A stretch of DNA of 64,000 bases from contig NZ_JADILK010000018.1 of assembly GCF_017355165.1 (NCBI RefSeq), positions 1 to 64,000 of the forward strand. Reading direction: 5' to 3'. The stretch's first letter is position 1. Each line of letters opens with the position of its first letter. A program made the translations under genes and the position numbers. Source of the DNA: Bacillus sp. SD075. GTDB lineage: Bacteria; Bacillota; Bacilli; Bacillales; DSM-1321. Shown in pieces: positions 45,062-54,641 of the stretch. The notes beneath the pieces are model-generated. The model made no database searches. It was given only the letters and a program-made list of their open reading frames with translations, and had not been told where the DNA came from.

Positions 45062-45098
45062 AAAATGCCAAGTGCCATTTTGGGAAATTTGGCATTTT
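45062..45098 (-). other. Hairpin in the fadF leader
   Basis: AAAATGCCAA / TTGGCATTTT, ten perfect pairs with a 17-nt loop, between the promoter and the fadF ribosome site. Too far from a T-run to be a clear terminator; role unknown. Confidence 0.5.
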
Positions 45099-45118
45099 TC
45101 TGAAATTTGATTAATTCC

Positions 45119-45146
45119 ATTATATAATGAATGAGCATTCAGTCAA
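45119..45146 (-). promoter_or_regulatory. fadF: sigma-A promoter of fadF
   Basis: Minus strand -35 TTGACT (45146-45141), 16 nt, -10 TATAAT (45124-45119). The FadR-like operator covers the -35 and most of the spacer. Confidence 0.8.
45128..45145. promoter_or_regulatory. FadR-type operator at the fadF promoter
   Basis: TGAATGAGCATTCAGTCA matches the B. subtilis FadR box TGAATGAMTANTCATTCA at 14 of 17 defined positions and overlaps the -35. FadR (YsiA) represses fadF in B. subtilis, relieved by long-chain acyl-CoA. The tetR gene in this window is a different protein. Confidence 0.7.
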
Positions 45147-45320
45147 CTTTTTTCTTTTTAAAAGCTTTTTAATTTTTCTTCCCCTAAATATATAATTCGA
45201 CAATTCCTTGTATTACCCTTCTGCATTCTAAAAAAATGAGATCCCTTTCTCCGCTTTTTAATGGTTACTAACAGGGAATTAGAGCCAAACTAAATATAAT
45301 CCATTTAGGGGGGATTTTTT

Positions 45321-46523
45321 TTGAAGATAATCACTACGGTTGCCTCTATATTTTTATTGATCTTCTCTTGGTGCTGGGTTGATCTTAAGGTAGGGCATAA
45401 GCGTTATTTGAAGCACGCAACCAATATTAAATATCCACCTCGGAACAGTGACATGACTGTATTCACATCAGGGAAAATCCTGTTTGATGATTTCATGAAG
45501 GAAATCAAGCAAGCTCAGGATTCCATCCATATCCTTTTTTATATTGTAAAAAATGATAAATTCAGCAAGGACTTTTTGAAATTATTGCAGTCAAAAGCGG
45601 AAGAGGGCGTGGAAGTGCGGCTTTTAGTCGATTGGGTAGGAAGTAAAATGCTGTCCCGCCAAACCATTCAGGAGCTAACTAAAAGCGGCGTTCATTTTTC
45701 TTTCAGCTTTAAACCGAAACTTCCCTTCCTTTTCTATACAATACAAAAAAGAAATCACCGCAAGATCACGGTGATAGACGGAAAAATCGGCTACCTTGGC
45801 GGCTTTAATATCGGTAAGGAGTATATAAACCAAGGCGAGAAGCTGAACCCTTGGAGAGATTACCATTTAAAAATGACCGGGGAAGGGGTAAAGGACCTTC
45901 AGGAAGTCTTCCTCTCGGATTGGTTCTATGATACAAACGAGGATTACAGGGGAACACCTGCCTATTTCCCTACATTGACTCCCGGGACGCAGGCCCATCA
46001 GTTTGTCGTCACGAATGGCAGTGATCTTGAACAATCACTGACACAGATGATTAAGCAAGCCAATAAAAAAATCATCATCGGCACTCCATACTTCATTCCC
46101 AGTGATAATTTACTTCAAGAATTAAGGAATGCACTTGCACGCAATGTTTCAGTCACGGTCATCGTACCTGAAATTTCTGACCATGCCCTTGTCAAGGAAG
46201 CTTCTTTTCCCTACTTCCGGGTACTATTAAAAGAAGGGGCTGCAATCATGCAATTTCAAAGGGGGTTCTACCATTCTAAAGTGATCCTGATTGATGACAT
46301 AATGTGTGATATCGGTACGGCTAATTTTGATAAACGCAGTTGTTTTTTAAATAGTGAAATCAATTGTATGGTATTTGACCGGACATTTATAGAAGATGTA
46401 GAGAAGGAATTGGCAGTGGACCTGGCCGAATCGAAGCCTCTAAACGGGGACGCGCTTTCCAACATGAATGTAGTCCGTTCTGCAAAGGAATCGCTGGCCT
46501 CCATCCTTTCTCCTTTTCTATGA
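45321..46523 (+). CDS. Phospholipase D-family cardiolipin synthase (YwjE-like)
   Basis: Membrane-associated enzyme (400 aa) expected to condense phosphatidylglycerol to cardiolipin. One N-terminal hydrophobic segment (residues 3-20) and two HKD motifs: HRKITVIDGKIGYLGGFNIG and HSKVILIDDIMCDIGTANFD. TTG start with AGGGGGG 7 nt upstream. It matches the position and length of B. subtilis ywjE (minor synthase), next to uvsE (ywjD). A TATAAT at 45295-45300 may be the -10, without a good -35. Confidence 0.9.
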   Translation: MKIITTVASIFLLIFSWCWVDLKVGHKRYLKHATNIKYPPRNSDMTVFTSGKILFDDFMKEIKQAQDSIHILFYIVKNDKFSKDFLKLLQSKAEEGVEVRLLVDWVGSKMLSRQTIQELTKSGVHFSFSFKPKLPFLFYTIQKRNHRKITVIDGKIGYLGGFNIGKEYINQGEKLNPWRDYHLKMTGEGVKDLQEVFLSDWFYDTNEDYRGTPAYFPTLTPGTQAHQFVVTNGSDLEQSLTQMIKQANKKIIIGTPYFIPSDNLLQELRNALARNVSVTVIVPEISDHALVKEASFPYFRVLLKEGAAIMQFQRGFYHSKVILIDDIMCDIGTANFDKRSCFLNSEINCMVFDRTFIEDVEKELAVDLAESKPLNGDALSNMNVVRSAKESLASILSPFL

Positions 46524-46551
46524 CATCCTGTTGCTCAAGGAGAAAAATATT

Positions 46552-47505
46552 ATGAAAATAAGATTTGGATTTGTATCCAATGCCACCTGTCTATGGGAAG
46601 CTTCTCCGGCTAAGACACTTACTTTCAAGCGATATAACATACTTGGCACAGAAAAAGGGCTGGAAAAACTTCTGGATGTGACAAGGCAGAACATTGAAAA
46701 TACCTTAAGGGTCCTCCAATATAACACGGCACACCAAATAGAAATATACCGGATGTCCAGTTCCATTGTTCCTTTAGCCACACATCCCGAAATAGAATGG
46801 GATTTCGTCACTCCTTTAAAAAAAGAATGGAAACAGCTTGGCGATTGGGCCACTGCCCACAAGATGAGGATCAGCTTTCATCCCAATCAGTTTACGCTGT
46901 TTACCAGCCCTAAGCCCGAGATTACACAAAATGCCGTAAAAGATATGGAATTCCACTATAAGATGCTTGATGCAATGGGCATTGCGGACACCTCTTTCAT
47001 CAATATCCATGTCGGTGGGGCCTATGGTGATAAAGAGTCAGCCCTTGTAAGGGTTCATGACAACCTTAAATCGCTGCCTATGCACGTCAAGGAAAGAATG
47101 ACTTTGGAGAATGATGATAAAACCTATACAGCATCTGAAACCTTGAGCGTATGTAAGCGGGAAGGCATTCCACTTGTATTCGATTACCACCATCATCTCG
47201 CAAAGCTTTCAGTTGAGCCACTTAACGAGCTGCTCAGTGAGGTATTCATCACTTGGAGTCTGGCAGGGGTGGTACCAAAGATTCATATTTCATCCCCAAA
47301 ATCGGCAGGTGAATTTCGCTCGCATGCAGATTATATCGATTTGGACTTCATCATGCCCCTTTTTAAAGTCCTTAAGGATCTTGGACAGGACGTGGATTTC
47401 ATGATCGAGGCAAAGATGAAGGACCGGGCAATGTTGCAGCTGATTGAAGATATAGCCAAGGTACGTGGTGTAAAAAGGGTGAGCGGCGGTGCCGTCGAGT
47501 GCTAA
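46552..47505 (+). CDS. uvsE: UV DNA damage endonuclease
   Basis: Nicks DNA 5' to UV photoproducts in an alternative excision pathway (317 aa). TIM-barrel family motifs: IRFGFVSNA, LRVLQYN, ISFHPNQFTLF, NIHVGGAYGDK, LENDDKTY and VFDYHHHL, which carry the metal-binding His, Glu and Asp. AAGGAG lies 9 nt before the ATG at 46552; the frame opens at a TTG before that site. It starts 28 bp after the cls-like gene and is probably cotranscribed. Confidence 0.93.
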   Translation: MKIRFGFVSNATCLWEASPAKTLTFKRYNILGTEKGLEKLLDVTRQNIENTLRVLQYNTAHQIEIYRMSSSIVPLATHPEIEWDFVTPLKKEWKQLGDWATAHKMRISFHPNQFTLFTSPKPEITQNAVKDMEFHYKMLDAMGIADTSFINIHVGGAYGDKESALVRVHDNLKSLPMHVKERMTLENDDKTYTASETLSVCKREGIPLVFDYHHHLAKLSVEPLNELLSEVFITWSLAGVVPKIHISSPKSAGEFRSHADYIDLDFIMPLFKVLKDLGQDVDFMIEAKMKDRAMLQLIEDIAKVRGVKRVSGGAVEC

Positions 47506-47512
47506 TTAACCT

Positions 47513-47552
47513 TAAAAAAAGCGGCTGTTTCGCTAGAAACAGCCGCTTTATC
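47513..47552 (-). terminator. Convergent terminator of argS and uvsE
   Basis: Fourteen-base-pair stem AAAGCGGCTGTTTC / GAAACAGCCGCTTT with a 4-nt loop; T7 on the minus strand (argS side) and a weaker TTTA on the plus strand (uvsE side). Confidence 0.93.
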
Positions 47553-47554
47553 CA

Positions 47555-49225
47555 TTACATTTTTTCCGGTGCAGAAACCCCGATTATAGCTAATGCATTC
47601 TTTAAAGTAATTTGGACGGATTTGACCAGTCCTAGACGCGCCTTACTTCTTTCCATCTCTTCAACATCCAAAACCTTATCTGCATTGTAGAAACTGTGGA
47701 ATGTAGAGGCAAGATCGAATATATAATTCGTCATGCGGTGAGGCATCCGTTTTTCGGCTGCTTCAGCTATTGCCTGCGGGAACTCTCCTAATTTCTTCAA
47801 AAGCTCCACTTCTTTTTCAGTGGATAGGGCAGAGAAATCCGTGACTCCTTCATAGCTGATCCCTTGTTCCACACCTTGTCGTAAAATGCTGGAAATACGG
47901 GCGTGGGCATACTGTGCATAATAAACCGGGTTTTCATTGGACTGTGATACCGCAAGATCCAAATCGAAGTCCATATGAGTATCCGCACTTCTCATCGCAA
48001 AGAAATAGCGTGTTGCATCCAGTCCTACTTCATCAATAAGGTCACGCATCGTAACTGCTTTACCGGTACGCTTACTCATCTTCATTTTCTCGCCATCCTT
48101 GTACAGGTGAACAAGCTGGATGATTTCCACTTCAAGCTGCTCACGATTGTACCCTAATGCTTCAATCGCTGCTTTCATACGCGGGATATAGCCGTGGTGG
48201 TCTGCCCCCCAGATATTGATCAGCGTTTCAAAGCCGCGCTCCAATTTATTACGGTGATAGGCAATATCCGGTGTCAGATATGTGTAAGACCCATCCTGCT
48301 TAATGAGAACCCGGTCTTTATCATCGCCTAATTCCGTAGAGCGGAACCATGTAGCCCCATCTTCCTCGTAAACATGGCCCCTTTCCCTCAACACTTTGAG
48401 AGCTTCATCAATTTTACCGTCTTGATATAAGGAGGTTTCGGAGTACCATACATCAAATCCGACACGGAAATTACCCAAGTCCGTCTTCAGTTTTTCCATT
48501 TCGTATTTCAAGCCGTACTCACGGAAAAATTCAAAACGTTCCTTTTCATCGGCATTTATATATTTATCACCAAATTCACTTGCAAGCGTCTTACCGATGC
48601 CAATGATATCTTCGCCATGATAACCGCCCTCCGGCATATCCTTTTCAAGGCCAAGTGCCTGGAAATAGCGGGCCTCTATGGACATGGCCAAATTATTAAT
48701 TTGGTTTCCTGCATCATTGATATAGTATTCACGTGAAACATCATAACCTGCTTTAGACAGGATATTGCATAAAGTATCCCCTACTGCTGCACCGCGGGCA
48801 TGACCAAGGTGCAGATCACCGGTCGGGTTCGCGGAAACGAACTCCACTTGGATTTTTTCACCTTTACCAAAGTCACTTTCCCCATATGCTTCATCCACTT
48901 CCAAAATGACAGGAACCAATTCTGTCAAATAGGTATTATTCATGTAGAAGTTGATGAAACCAGGTCCTGCAATTTCAATTTTTTCGATGGATGCTTTTGA
49001 GTTGTCAAAGTTTTCGATGATTGCCTCTGCTATCATCTTTGGCGCTTTCCTTGCAATCTTGGTTAATTGCATGGCCATATTCGTGGAATAATCTCCGTGT
49101 GTCTTATCTCTTGGCAGTTCCAAAACAACATTGGGAATCTGCTCATCCGTTGCTAAACCTGCTTTAATGACTGCCGATTTAATCTCCTCTTTCAGTTTTT
49201 CCTGTACCTCTTTTACTATATTCAT
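47555..49225 (-). CDS. argS: Arginyl-tRNA synthetase
   Basis: Class I synthetase charging tRNA-Arg (556 aa). HIGH-type motif [12 protein letters not shown] (about residues 139-150), KMSKR loop and the C-terminal DALR anticodon-binding domain ([14 protein letters not shown] to the end). AAGGAGG lies 11 nt before the ATG. It starts 3 bp after the ywiB stop and shares its promoter at 49708-49736. Confidence 0.98.
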   Translation of the reverse strand: MNIVKEVQEKLKEEIKSAVIKAGLATDEQIPNVVLELPRDKTHGDYSTNMAMQLTKIARKAPKMIAEAIIENFDNSKASIEKIEIAGPGFINFYMNNTYLTELVPVILEVDEAYGESDFGKGEKIQVEFVSANPTGDLHLGHARGAAVGDTLCNILSKAGYDVSREYYINDAGNQINNLAMSIEARYFQALGLEKDMPEGGYHGEDIIGIGKTLASEFGDKYINADEKERFEFFREYGLKYEMEKLKTDLGNFRVGFDVWYSETSLYQDGKIDEALKVLRERGHVYEEDGATWFRSTELGDDKDRVLIKQDGSYTYLTPDIAYHRNKLERGFETLINIWGADHHGYIPRMKAAIEALGYNREQLEVEIIQLVHLYKDGEKMKMSKRTGKAVTMRDLIDEVGLDATRYFFAMRSADTHMDFDLDLAVSQSNENPVYYAQYAHARISSILRQGVEQGISYEGVTDFSALSTEKEVELLKKLGEFPQAIAEAAEKRMPHRMTNYIFDLASTFHSFYNADKVLDVEEMERSKARLGLVKSVQITLKNALAIIGVSAPEKM

Positions 49226-49228
49226 GCT

Positions 49229-49669
49229 CTATGCTTCCTCCTTGTAGGAAATCGTCATCTCATATTGACCGGGTTCGCTTCCCTGCATATGTAATGTATA
49301 TTTAAGGACGAGTTTCCCTTGTTTGGTCTGCTCATCCCATTGATGATGTATCTTCTTCGCGGTCGTCCGTAATCCTAGCCTGCCATATATACTTTCATAA
49401 TGTCCATTTGTCGCTTCCTGCAGGCGGAAAAGCTGCCTCATTTTAATGGCACCATTTCTAAGCAGGATCGTTTCATCCGGTTTGTGCTTGATGGTCGTTT
49501 GTGTTTGACCGACTTCATTTTCCTCTTTATATTGCAAATATAAATCTGCACCTTTATACATTTTTGTACCAAATGTGACCAGCTCATACATTTCCGTTTC
49601 TGAGCCGTGCTTGATTTTTGTCTGTAAAGACACTTTAATGGCCTGCTTATCTATATCATGAAGAGTCAA
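49229..49669 (-). CDS. ywiB: DUF1934 family protein (YwiB)
   Basis: Conserved Bacillaceae protein of unknown function (146 aa), rich in beta strands (calycin-like barrel expected), e.g. LVTFGTKMYKGADLYLQY and GKLVLKYTLHMQGSEPGQYEMTISY. TTG start with AAGGAAG about 9 nt upstream. It is directly followed by argS, as in B. subtilis. Confidence 0.88.
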   Translation of the reverse strand: MTLHDIDKQAIKVSLQTKIKHGSETEMYELVTFGTKMYKGADLYLQYKEENEVGQTQTTIKHKPDETILLRNGAIKMRQLFRLQEATNGHYESIYGRLGLRTTAKKIHHQWDEQTKQGKLVLKYTLHMQGSEPGQYEMTISYKEEA

Positions 49670-49707
49670 AGCTACACTTCCTTCATCATGTCGTTCTTAA
49701 CTTTATA

Positions 49708-49736
49708 AGTATAAATATTCTTCAAGGAAGTTTCAA
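49708..49736 (-). promoter_or_regulatory. sigma-A promoter of ywiB-argS
   Basis: Minus strand -35 TTGAAA (49736-49731), 17 nt, -10 TATACT (49713-49708). Leader about 30 nt; no T-box was seen. Confidence 0.75.
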
Positions 49737-49890
49737 CTTGGAGCGGAAAATAAAGTGTGAATCCAAATTAGTGAGGATAAAGTGTCGACATCATGTTGTT
49801 GCAATTGATTTGATTTTAACGCAATAATGACTCATTGGGGCGGAATTATTCAAAAAGAGTCCTTAGATGTAAAGTTCTTTTCGGAATGGA

Positions 49891-49928
49891 TAAAAAAAGA
49901 CCATTCCCGCTAAAAAACAGGAACAGTC
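49891..49928 (-). terminator. Terminator of speE-speB
   Basis: GACTGTTCC / GGAATGGTC stem (two G-U pairs) with a 12-nt loop and T7 on the minus strand. Confidence 0.8.
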
Positions 49929-49942
49929 AAGATTTCCATCCA

Positions 49943-50821
49943 TTAACCTTTTTGCACCCATCCTAAAATCATTTCACGAATCAGCTTGCTCGCCGTATTC
50001 GCAGTTTGCTCGGATGGATCATAAATCGGTGCGACTTCTACTAAATCGCAGCCGACTACATTAATTTCAGACCGTGATATCTCATGAATCGAAGCCAAAA
50101 GCTCTTTGGAAGTGATGCCTCCGCAATCTACAGTGCCTGTTCCCGGCGCGTGAGCAGGATCAAGAACATCAATGTCTATGGTCACATATACAGGACGGCC
50201 AGCTAACTGCGGCAGTATTTCTTTCAAAGGTTCAAGAACTTCAAATTTAGAGATGTGCATGCCATTTTCTTTTGCCCATTGGAATTCTTCCTTCAAACCG
50301 GAACGAATGCCAAAAGAGTATACATTTTTCGGACCGATAAGCTCTGCGGATTTACGAATGATGGACGCATGGGAAAGCGGCTCCCCCTCATAATCCTCAC
50401 GTAAATCTGTATGGGCGTCCATATGGATGATGGCCATATCCGGATACTTTTTGTACATGGCTTTAATGACAGGCCATGTGACAAGATGTTCCCCTCCCAT
50501 ACCCATTGGGAACTTACCTGCATCCAACACGCTGTCGACAAATTTTTCAATCATATCGATACTTCGCTGCGGATTGCCGAATGGTAATGGAATATCCCCG
50601 GCATCAAAGAATTTAACTTCCTCTAATTCACGATCTAAATACGGGCTGTACTCTTCCAAGCCAATCGAAACTTCACGAATCCGGGTAGGTCCGAAGCGAG
50701 AACCCGGGCGGAAACTTACCGTCCAGTCCATCGGCATTCCGTATAGCACAGCTTCCGATTCCTCAAAAACAGGGTGACTTTTAATGAATACATTGCCTGA
50801 ATAGGCTTCATCGAATTTCAT
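49943..50821 (-). CDS. speB: Agmatinase
   Basis: Binuclear Mn ureohydrolase making putrescine and urea from agmatine (292 aa). Metal-binding motifs are MGMGGEHLVTW, MDAHTDLRED and TIDIDVLDPAHAPG. GGGAGG precedes the ATG. It follows speE by 14 bp; together they make putrescine and spermidine. As in other Bacillus, speA must be elsewhere. Confidence 0.95.
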   Translation of the reverse strand: MKFDEAYSGNVFIKSHPVFEESEAVLYGMPMDWTVSFRPGSRFGPTRIREVSIGLEEYSPYLDRELEEVKFFDAGDIPLPFGNPQRSIDMIEKFVDSVLDAGKFPMGMGGEHLVTWPVIKAMYKKYPDMAIIHMDAHTDLREDYEGEPLSHASIIRKSAELIGPKNVYSFGIRSGLKEEFQWAKENGMHISKFEVLEPLKEILPQLAGRPVYVTIDIDVLDPAHAPGTGTVDCGGITSKELLASIHEISRSEINVVGCDLVEVAPIYDPSEQTANTASKLIREMILGWVQKG

Positions 50822-50835
50822 GGTCCATGCCTCCC

Positions 50836-51663
50836 TTATTTCACTAAATCTTGAACGAATTTAGGCAGAACGAAAGCTGCTTTATGAAGTTCTTTTGTAT
50901 AATATTTCGTTTCCATTTCATGGAAACGATCTTCAGTCACTTCTAATGGATTATATTTTTTCGATCCAATCGTGAACGCCCAAAGACCGCTTGGATAAGT
51001 TGGGATATTCGCTAAATAAAGGCTGGTGATAGGGAATATTTCTTTCACATCACGTTGTACATCGCGAATTAAGTCCGCTTTAAACCAAGGATTGTCGGAT
51101 TGTGCCACAAAAATCCCGTCTTCTTTCAAAGCTTTGGAAATCCCGGCATAAAAACCTTTTGTGAATAAATTGACAGCAGGTCCGACTGGTTCAGTTGAGT
51201 CAACCATGATCACGTCATATTCATTTTCACTTTTTGCGATGTGCATGAAGCCATCCCCAACTTGTACGTCTACACGCGGATCTTCAAGCATGCCTGCAAT
51301 TTCAGGCAGGAATTTCTTTGAGTATTCGATGACTTTTCCATCGATGTCCACCAATGTAGCTTTTTTCACGCTTGGATGTTTTAGGATTTCCCGGATCACT
51401 CCTCCGTCCCCTCCTCCTACAACCAAAACGTTTTCAGGATTAGGATGGGTAAATAAAGGAACATGGGCTACCATTTCATGGTAAACGAATTCATCGCGCT
51501 GTGAAGTCATTACCATGTCATCCAGCAATAGCATATTGCCCCACTCTTCCGTTTCAATCATATCAAGCTTTTGAAACTCAGTTTGCTCCGTATGTAAAGT
51601 ACGATTCACTTTCATCGTAATACCAAAATTCTCTGTTTGTTTTTCAGTAAACCAAATGCTCAT
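50836..51663 (-). CDS. speE: Spermidine synthase (polyamine aminopropyltransferase)
   Basis: Transfers an aminopropyl group from decarboxylated SAM to putrescine (275 aa). Methyltransferase-like fold with [16 protein letters not shown] (about residues 80-95) and [14 protein letters not shown], including the catalytic Asp. AAGGAG lies 9 nt before the ATG. First gene of speE-speB, read from 51744-51771. Confidence 0.96.
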   Translation of the reverse strand: MSIWFTEKQTENFGITMKVNRTLHTEQTEFQKLDMIETEEWGNMLLLDDMVMTSQRDEFVYHEMVAHVPLFTHPNPENVLVVGGGDGGVIREILKHPSVKKATLVDIDGKVIEYSKKFLPEIAGMLEDPRVDVQVGDGFMHIAKSENEYDVIMVDSTEPVGPAVNLFTKGFYAGISKALKEDGIFVAQSDNPWFKADLIRDVQRDVKEIFPITSLYLANIPTYPSGLWAFTIGSKKYNPLEVTEDRFHEMETKYYTKELHKAAFVLPKFVQDLVK

Positions 51664-51743
51664 TTATTAACGCTCCTTTTCCATTTCATATTGTCAGTCA
51701 CCTTATAGGTTCCCCAAAATCGGTATAGTCATTAGCTAGAAAA

Positions 51744-51771
51744 ATTATAGACGAATCTAGCAGAATTGCAA
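51744..51771 (-). promoter_or_regulatory. sigma-A promoter of speE-speB
   Basis: Minus strand -35 TTGCAA (51771-51766), 16 nt, -10 TATAAT (51749-51744). Confidence 0.75.
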
Positions 51772-51798
51772 GATAAATTTCTTAAATGTCGTTCTTAT

Positions 51799-51827
51799 GT
51801 TTAAAATTTTCTTTTTTTTCCATAATA
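51799..51827 (+). promoter_or_regulatory. Candidate forespore promoter of the PBP gene
   Basis: Plus strand -35 GTTTA (51799-51803), 17 nt, -10 CATAATA (51821-51827). The -10 fits the sigma-G pattern CATnnTA. The start would be about 35 nt before the ATG. No good sigma-A -35 was seen. Confidence 0.4.
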
Positions 51828-51870
51828 GTAATAGATGATAGATTCTTACGTGATAAGAGGGGTGAAAGCA

Positions 51871-53940
51871 ATGGAATTGATTCCAAGCGAACGATTTAAA
51901 AGGACAACTAAATATGTACGGGCCTTCATCATCCTTGCCACAATCGGGCTCACAATACTCTTTGTATTGCTTCTCTCCTTACTGATTTATGCAAAAATAT
52001 TAGGTCCGCCTCCTTTGGTCGTGCCGCAGTCCACTCTCTATTATAGTGATGGTGGAAATGTGATCGGTGAAACAGATAATGGCCAGAAACGTTATTGGGC
52101 CGGAATGGAGTCCATTTCACCACAGCTCATCAAAGCGACTGTCGCCGTTGAGGACCGTCAATTTTACACTCATTATGGATTTGATATAAAGCGGATCGGC
52201 GGTGCCATCCTTGCTGATATTAAGGCAATGTCCAAAGTCCAGGGGGCAAGCACCATTACCCAGCAGTATGCAAGGAACCTGTTTCTTGGGCATGACAAAA
52301 CATGGGCGCGTAAACTTAATGAGGCCTTTTATACGATTCGTTTAGAAATGAACTATTCCAAAAAGGAAATTCTAGAAGGCTATTTAAATACGATTTACTA
52401 CGGCCATGGTGCATATGGAGCCCAGGCTGCAAGTCAATATTACTTTGGCAAGGATGCCAAGGATTTGACTCTTTCTGAAGCTAGCATGCTGGCCGGAATA
52501 CCAAAAGGGCCGTCAAACTATTCTCCATTGGATAACTTTGAAAAGGCGAAATCAAGGCAGAAAGTTGTCCTGCAAGCCATGAAAAGCAAAAACTACATTT
52601 CAGAAAAAAATATCGCTGAGGCGTTGCGTACATCCCTGACATTAAAGGGTGAGCACGGAACGGTCACCAATAAGACCGCTCCCTATTTTCAGGATGCCGT
52701 CAAGCAAGCTTTAAAATCCCAGCTTCATTTAGATGACCGGACGATCGAACTGGGCGGGCTTAAGGTCTATACCACACTGGACGAAACCCAGCAGGACGCT
52801 GCCGAAGAGGTTCTTTCCAATACCATACCCAAATCTTCAGGCATTCAAGCCTCGTTAGTGGCAATGGATCCGGATACCGGGGAGGTCCGTGCGCTGGTCG
52901 GCGGTAAAGATTATTCCGAGTCGCCATTCAATCGAGCTACACAGGCCGTTCGCCAGCCTGGTTCAACCATGAAGCCATTGCTATACTATTCAGCGCTGGA
53001 GAATGGTTTTACACCGTCCACCACCTTAAAAAGCGAGACTACTACATTTTCTTTTGATGATGGCCACTCATCTTACACACCGCATAATTATAACCATCAA
53101 TATGCGGAAGGCGAAATTACGATGGCACAGGCCATTGCTCTTTCCGATAATATCTTCGCCGTAAAAACGCACTTGTTCCTTGGGGAACAATCATTAGTCG
53201 ATACCGCGCATCGTTTCGGCATCACGGCAAAGATGGATGCGGTTCCTTCCCTGGCACTCGGTACGTCAGGTGTAAGGGCGATTGAGTTGGTGAATGCATA
53301 CAGCATTCTGGCTAACGGCGGCAAGAAGGTTGAACCCGTGTTTATCAAAAAGGTTGAAAATCAAAAAGGTGAAGTGATTTTTGATGAGAATAAGAAACTG
53401 GAACAGGTTCTGGATGAGGACAAGGCCTTTGTCATGACCCAGATGCTTACAGGGGTTTTCGATGAAACCTTAAATGGTTATACGAAAGTGACGGGCAGCA
53501 CCATCAGTTCCCAGCTGACCCGCCCATATGCCGGCAAATCAGGCTCCACCCCGACTGATAGCTGGATGATTGGTTACACACCGGAGCTTGTAGCAGGAGT
53601 ATGGACTGGATATGATCAAGGCAAAAAAATCGAAATCCCTGCTGAAAAAGGCTATGCAAAGAAAATCTGGGCTTCCTATATGGAAAAGGGCCTACAAGGG
53701 AAACCGGCAAAATCGTTTAAGGAAACCGAAAACGTAATCGGGGTAAACGTGAATCCCGTTAGCGGAAAATTGGCCACAAAGGATTGCCCTGTCTCAAGAT
53801 TGACTTATTATGTTAAAGGAACCGAACCCGTCGAATACTGTGCCGAGCACTTTAAGGGTGATAATCCGAAACATGCCCCAAACGAAGAGGAACATAAAAA
53901 GGCCCCGTGGTACAAAAAAGTCTTAAAACCTTGGGGATAA
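51871..53940 (+). CDS. Class A penicillin-binding protein (PbpG-like)
   Basis: Bifunctional peptidoglycan transglycosylase/transpeptidase (689 aa). A membrane anchor (about residues 18-42) is followed by the GT51 domain (catalytic Glu94 in AVEDRQFYTHYG; QGASTITQQYARN) and the transpeptidase domain with STMK (Ser365), SDN (425-427) and KSGST (556-560). A short Cys/Lys-rich tail ends the protein. GAGGGGTG lies 6 nt before the ATG at 51871. Position next to speE-ywhD and the 691-residue length match B. subtilis pbpG (ywhE), a sporulation PBP. Confidence 0.93.
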   Translation: MELIPSERFKRTTKYVRAFIILATIGLTILFVLLLSLLIYAKILGPPPLVVPQSTLYYSDGGNVIGETDNGQKRYWAGMESISPQLIKATVAVEDRQFYTHYGFDIKRIGGAILADIKAMSKVQGASTITQQYARNLFLGHDKTWARKLNEAFYTIRLEMNYSKKEILEGYLNTIYYGHGAYGAQAASQYYFGKDAKDLTLSEASMLAGIPKGPSNYSPLDNFEKAKSRQKVVLQAMKSKNYISEKNIAEALRTSLTLKGEHGTVTNKTAPYFQDAVKQALKSQLHLDDRTIELGGLKVYTTLDETQQDAAEEVLSNTIPKSSGIQASLVAMDPDTGEVRALVGGKDYSESPFNRATQAVRQPGSTMKPLLYYSALENGFTPSTTLKSETTTFSFDDGHSSYTPHNYNHQYAEGEITMAQAIALSDNIFAVKTHLFLGEQSLVDTAHRFGITAKMDAVPSLALGTSGVRAIELVNAYSILANGGKKVEPVFIKKVENQKGEVIFDENKKLEQVLDEDKAFVMTQMLTGVFDETLNGYTKVTGSTISSQLTRPYAGKSGSTPTDSWMIGYTPELVAGVWTGYDQGKKIEIPAEKGYAKKIWASYMEKGLQGKPAKSFKETENVIGVNVNPVSGKLATKDCPVSRLTYYVKGTEPVEYCAEHFKGDNPKHAPNEEEHKKAPWYKKVLKPWG

Positions 53941-53942
53941 CG

Positions 53943-53982
53943 AAAAACCCCCGAAGCCGGCAGCGGCTTCGGGGGTTTTTCT
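53943..53982 (+). terminator. Terminator of the PBP gene
   Basis: AAAACCCCCGAAGCCG / CGGCTTCGGGGGTTTT stem (16 bp, 4-nt loop) and T5 on the plus strand; strong and possibly bidirectional. Confidence 0.95.
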
Positions 53983-54090
53983 GTCCTAGTTCCACAGTGA
54001 CTAAACTGCTGTCTTTAAGTTTACTGATTTTATCGCTTTCCTACAAGTGCATTTTTCACTAAACTTCATATTTCATCCATTAAACGAGAG

Positions 54091-54600
54091 TCAAACCGTC
54101 AATGAATCCTTCAGCTGATCAGAAGAACGCTCCCACATTCCTGCATCATGGTTCTTCAGGAAGTCTGCAAGCACACGTTTTGATTTATCGTCCATATCCT
54201 CGACGATGATTTGTCGTTTCAGCGATTTATCCATCCGGTTAACATGCTCCGGAAGCGATTTGTAACCGCGTCTAATTGACCTGTCGACCATCATTTCACA
54301 TGCTGTCACACCTGCATAGTGCGGACCATTTTGAGTAGCTTCAATGGTCACCCATACAAGCCAATAGGGTTTGGCATTCGGGACTTCTTCTTTAGTCTTT
54401 AAAAACTTGATCCCTTTTTCCACCACACTTCTTGCATGCATCGCGCCGATATCGACCTCTGCTTCACCTGCATCCACATCGATGATGACCGGAGAAATAT
54501 TATCGAGCGTTAATACCCCTGCCCCATATCCTCCATGACCTTCTGTCGGGTCGTTTTTTATAATATTGAAGCCTACCTTTTTCTTCGGTTGTTCTTCCAT
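54091..54600 (-). CDS. ywhD: YwhD family protein
   Basis: Conserved Bacillaceae protein of unknown function (169 aa). It starts MEEQPKKKVGFNIIKNDPTEGHGGYG and contains IGAMHARSVVEKGIKFL, GPHYAGVTACEMMVDRSIRRG and a charged C-terminal helix. No signal peptide or membrane segment. A G-run ribosome site lies before the ATG. It lies 41 bp after ywhC, as in B. subtilis, and is probably cotranscribed. Confidence 0.9.
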   Translation of the reverse strand: MEEQPKKKVGFNIIKNDPTEGHGGYGAGVLTLDNISPVIIDVDAGEAEVDIGAMHARSVVEKGIKFLKTKEEVPNAKPYWLVWVTIEATQNGPHYAGVTACEMMVDRSIRRGYKSLPEHVNRMDKSLKRQIIVEDMDDKSKRVLADFLKNHDAGMWERSSDQLKDSLTV

Positions 54601-54641
54601 GTTTGTATCCCCCTTTATCGTTTGTCATTCCTTATTATTGG

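Noticed and set aside
49670-49890. T-box leader before ywiB-argS
   Set aside because: The promoter is about 30 nt before ywiB and there is no T-box sequence or leader terminator.
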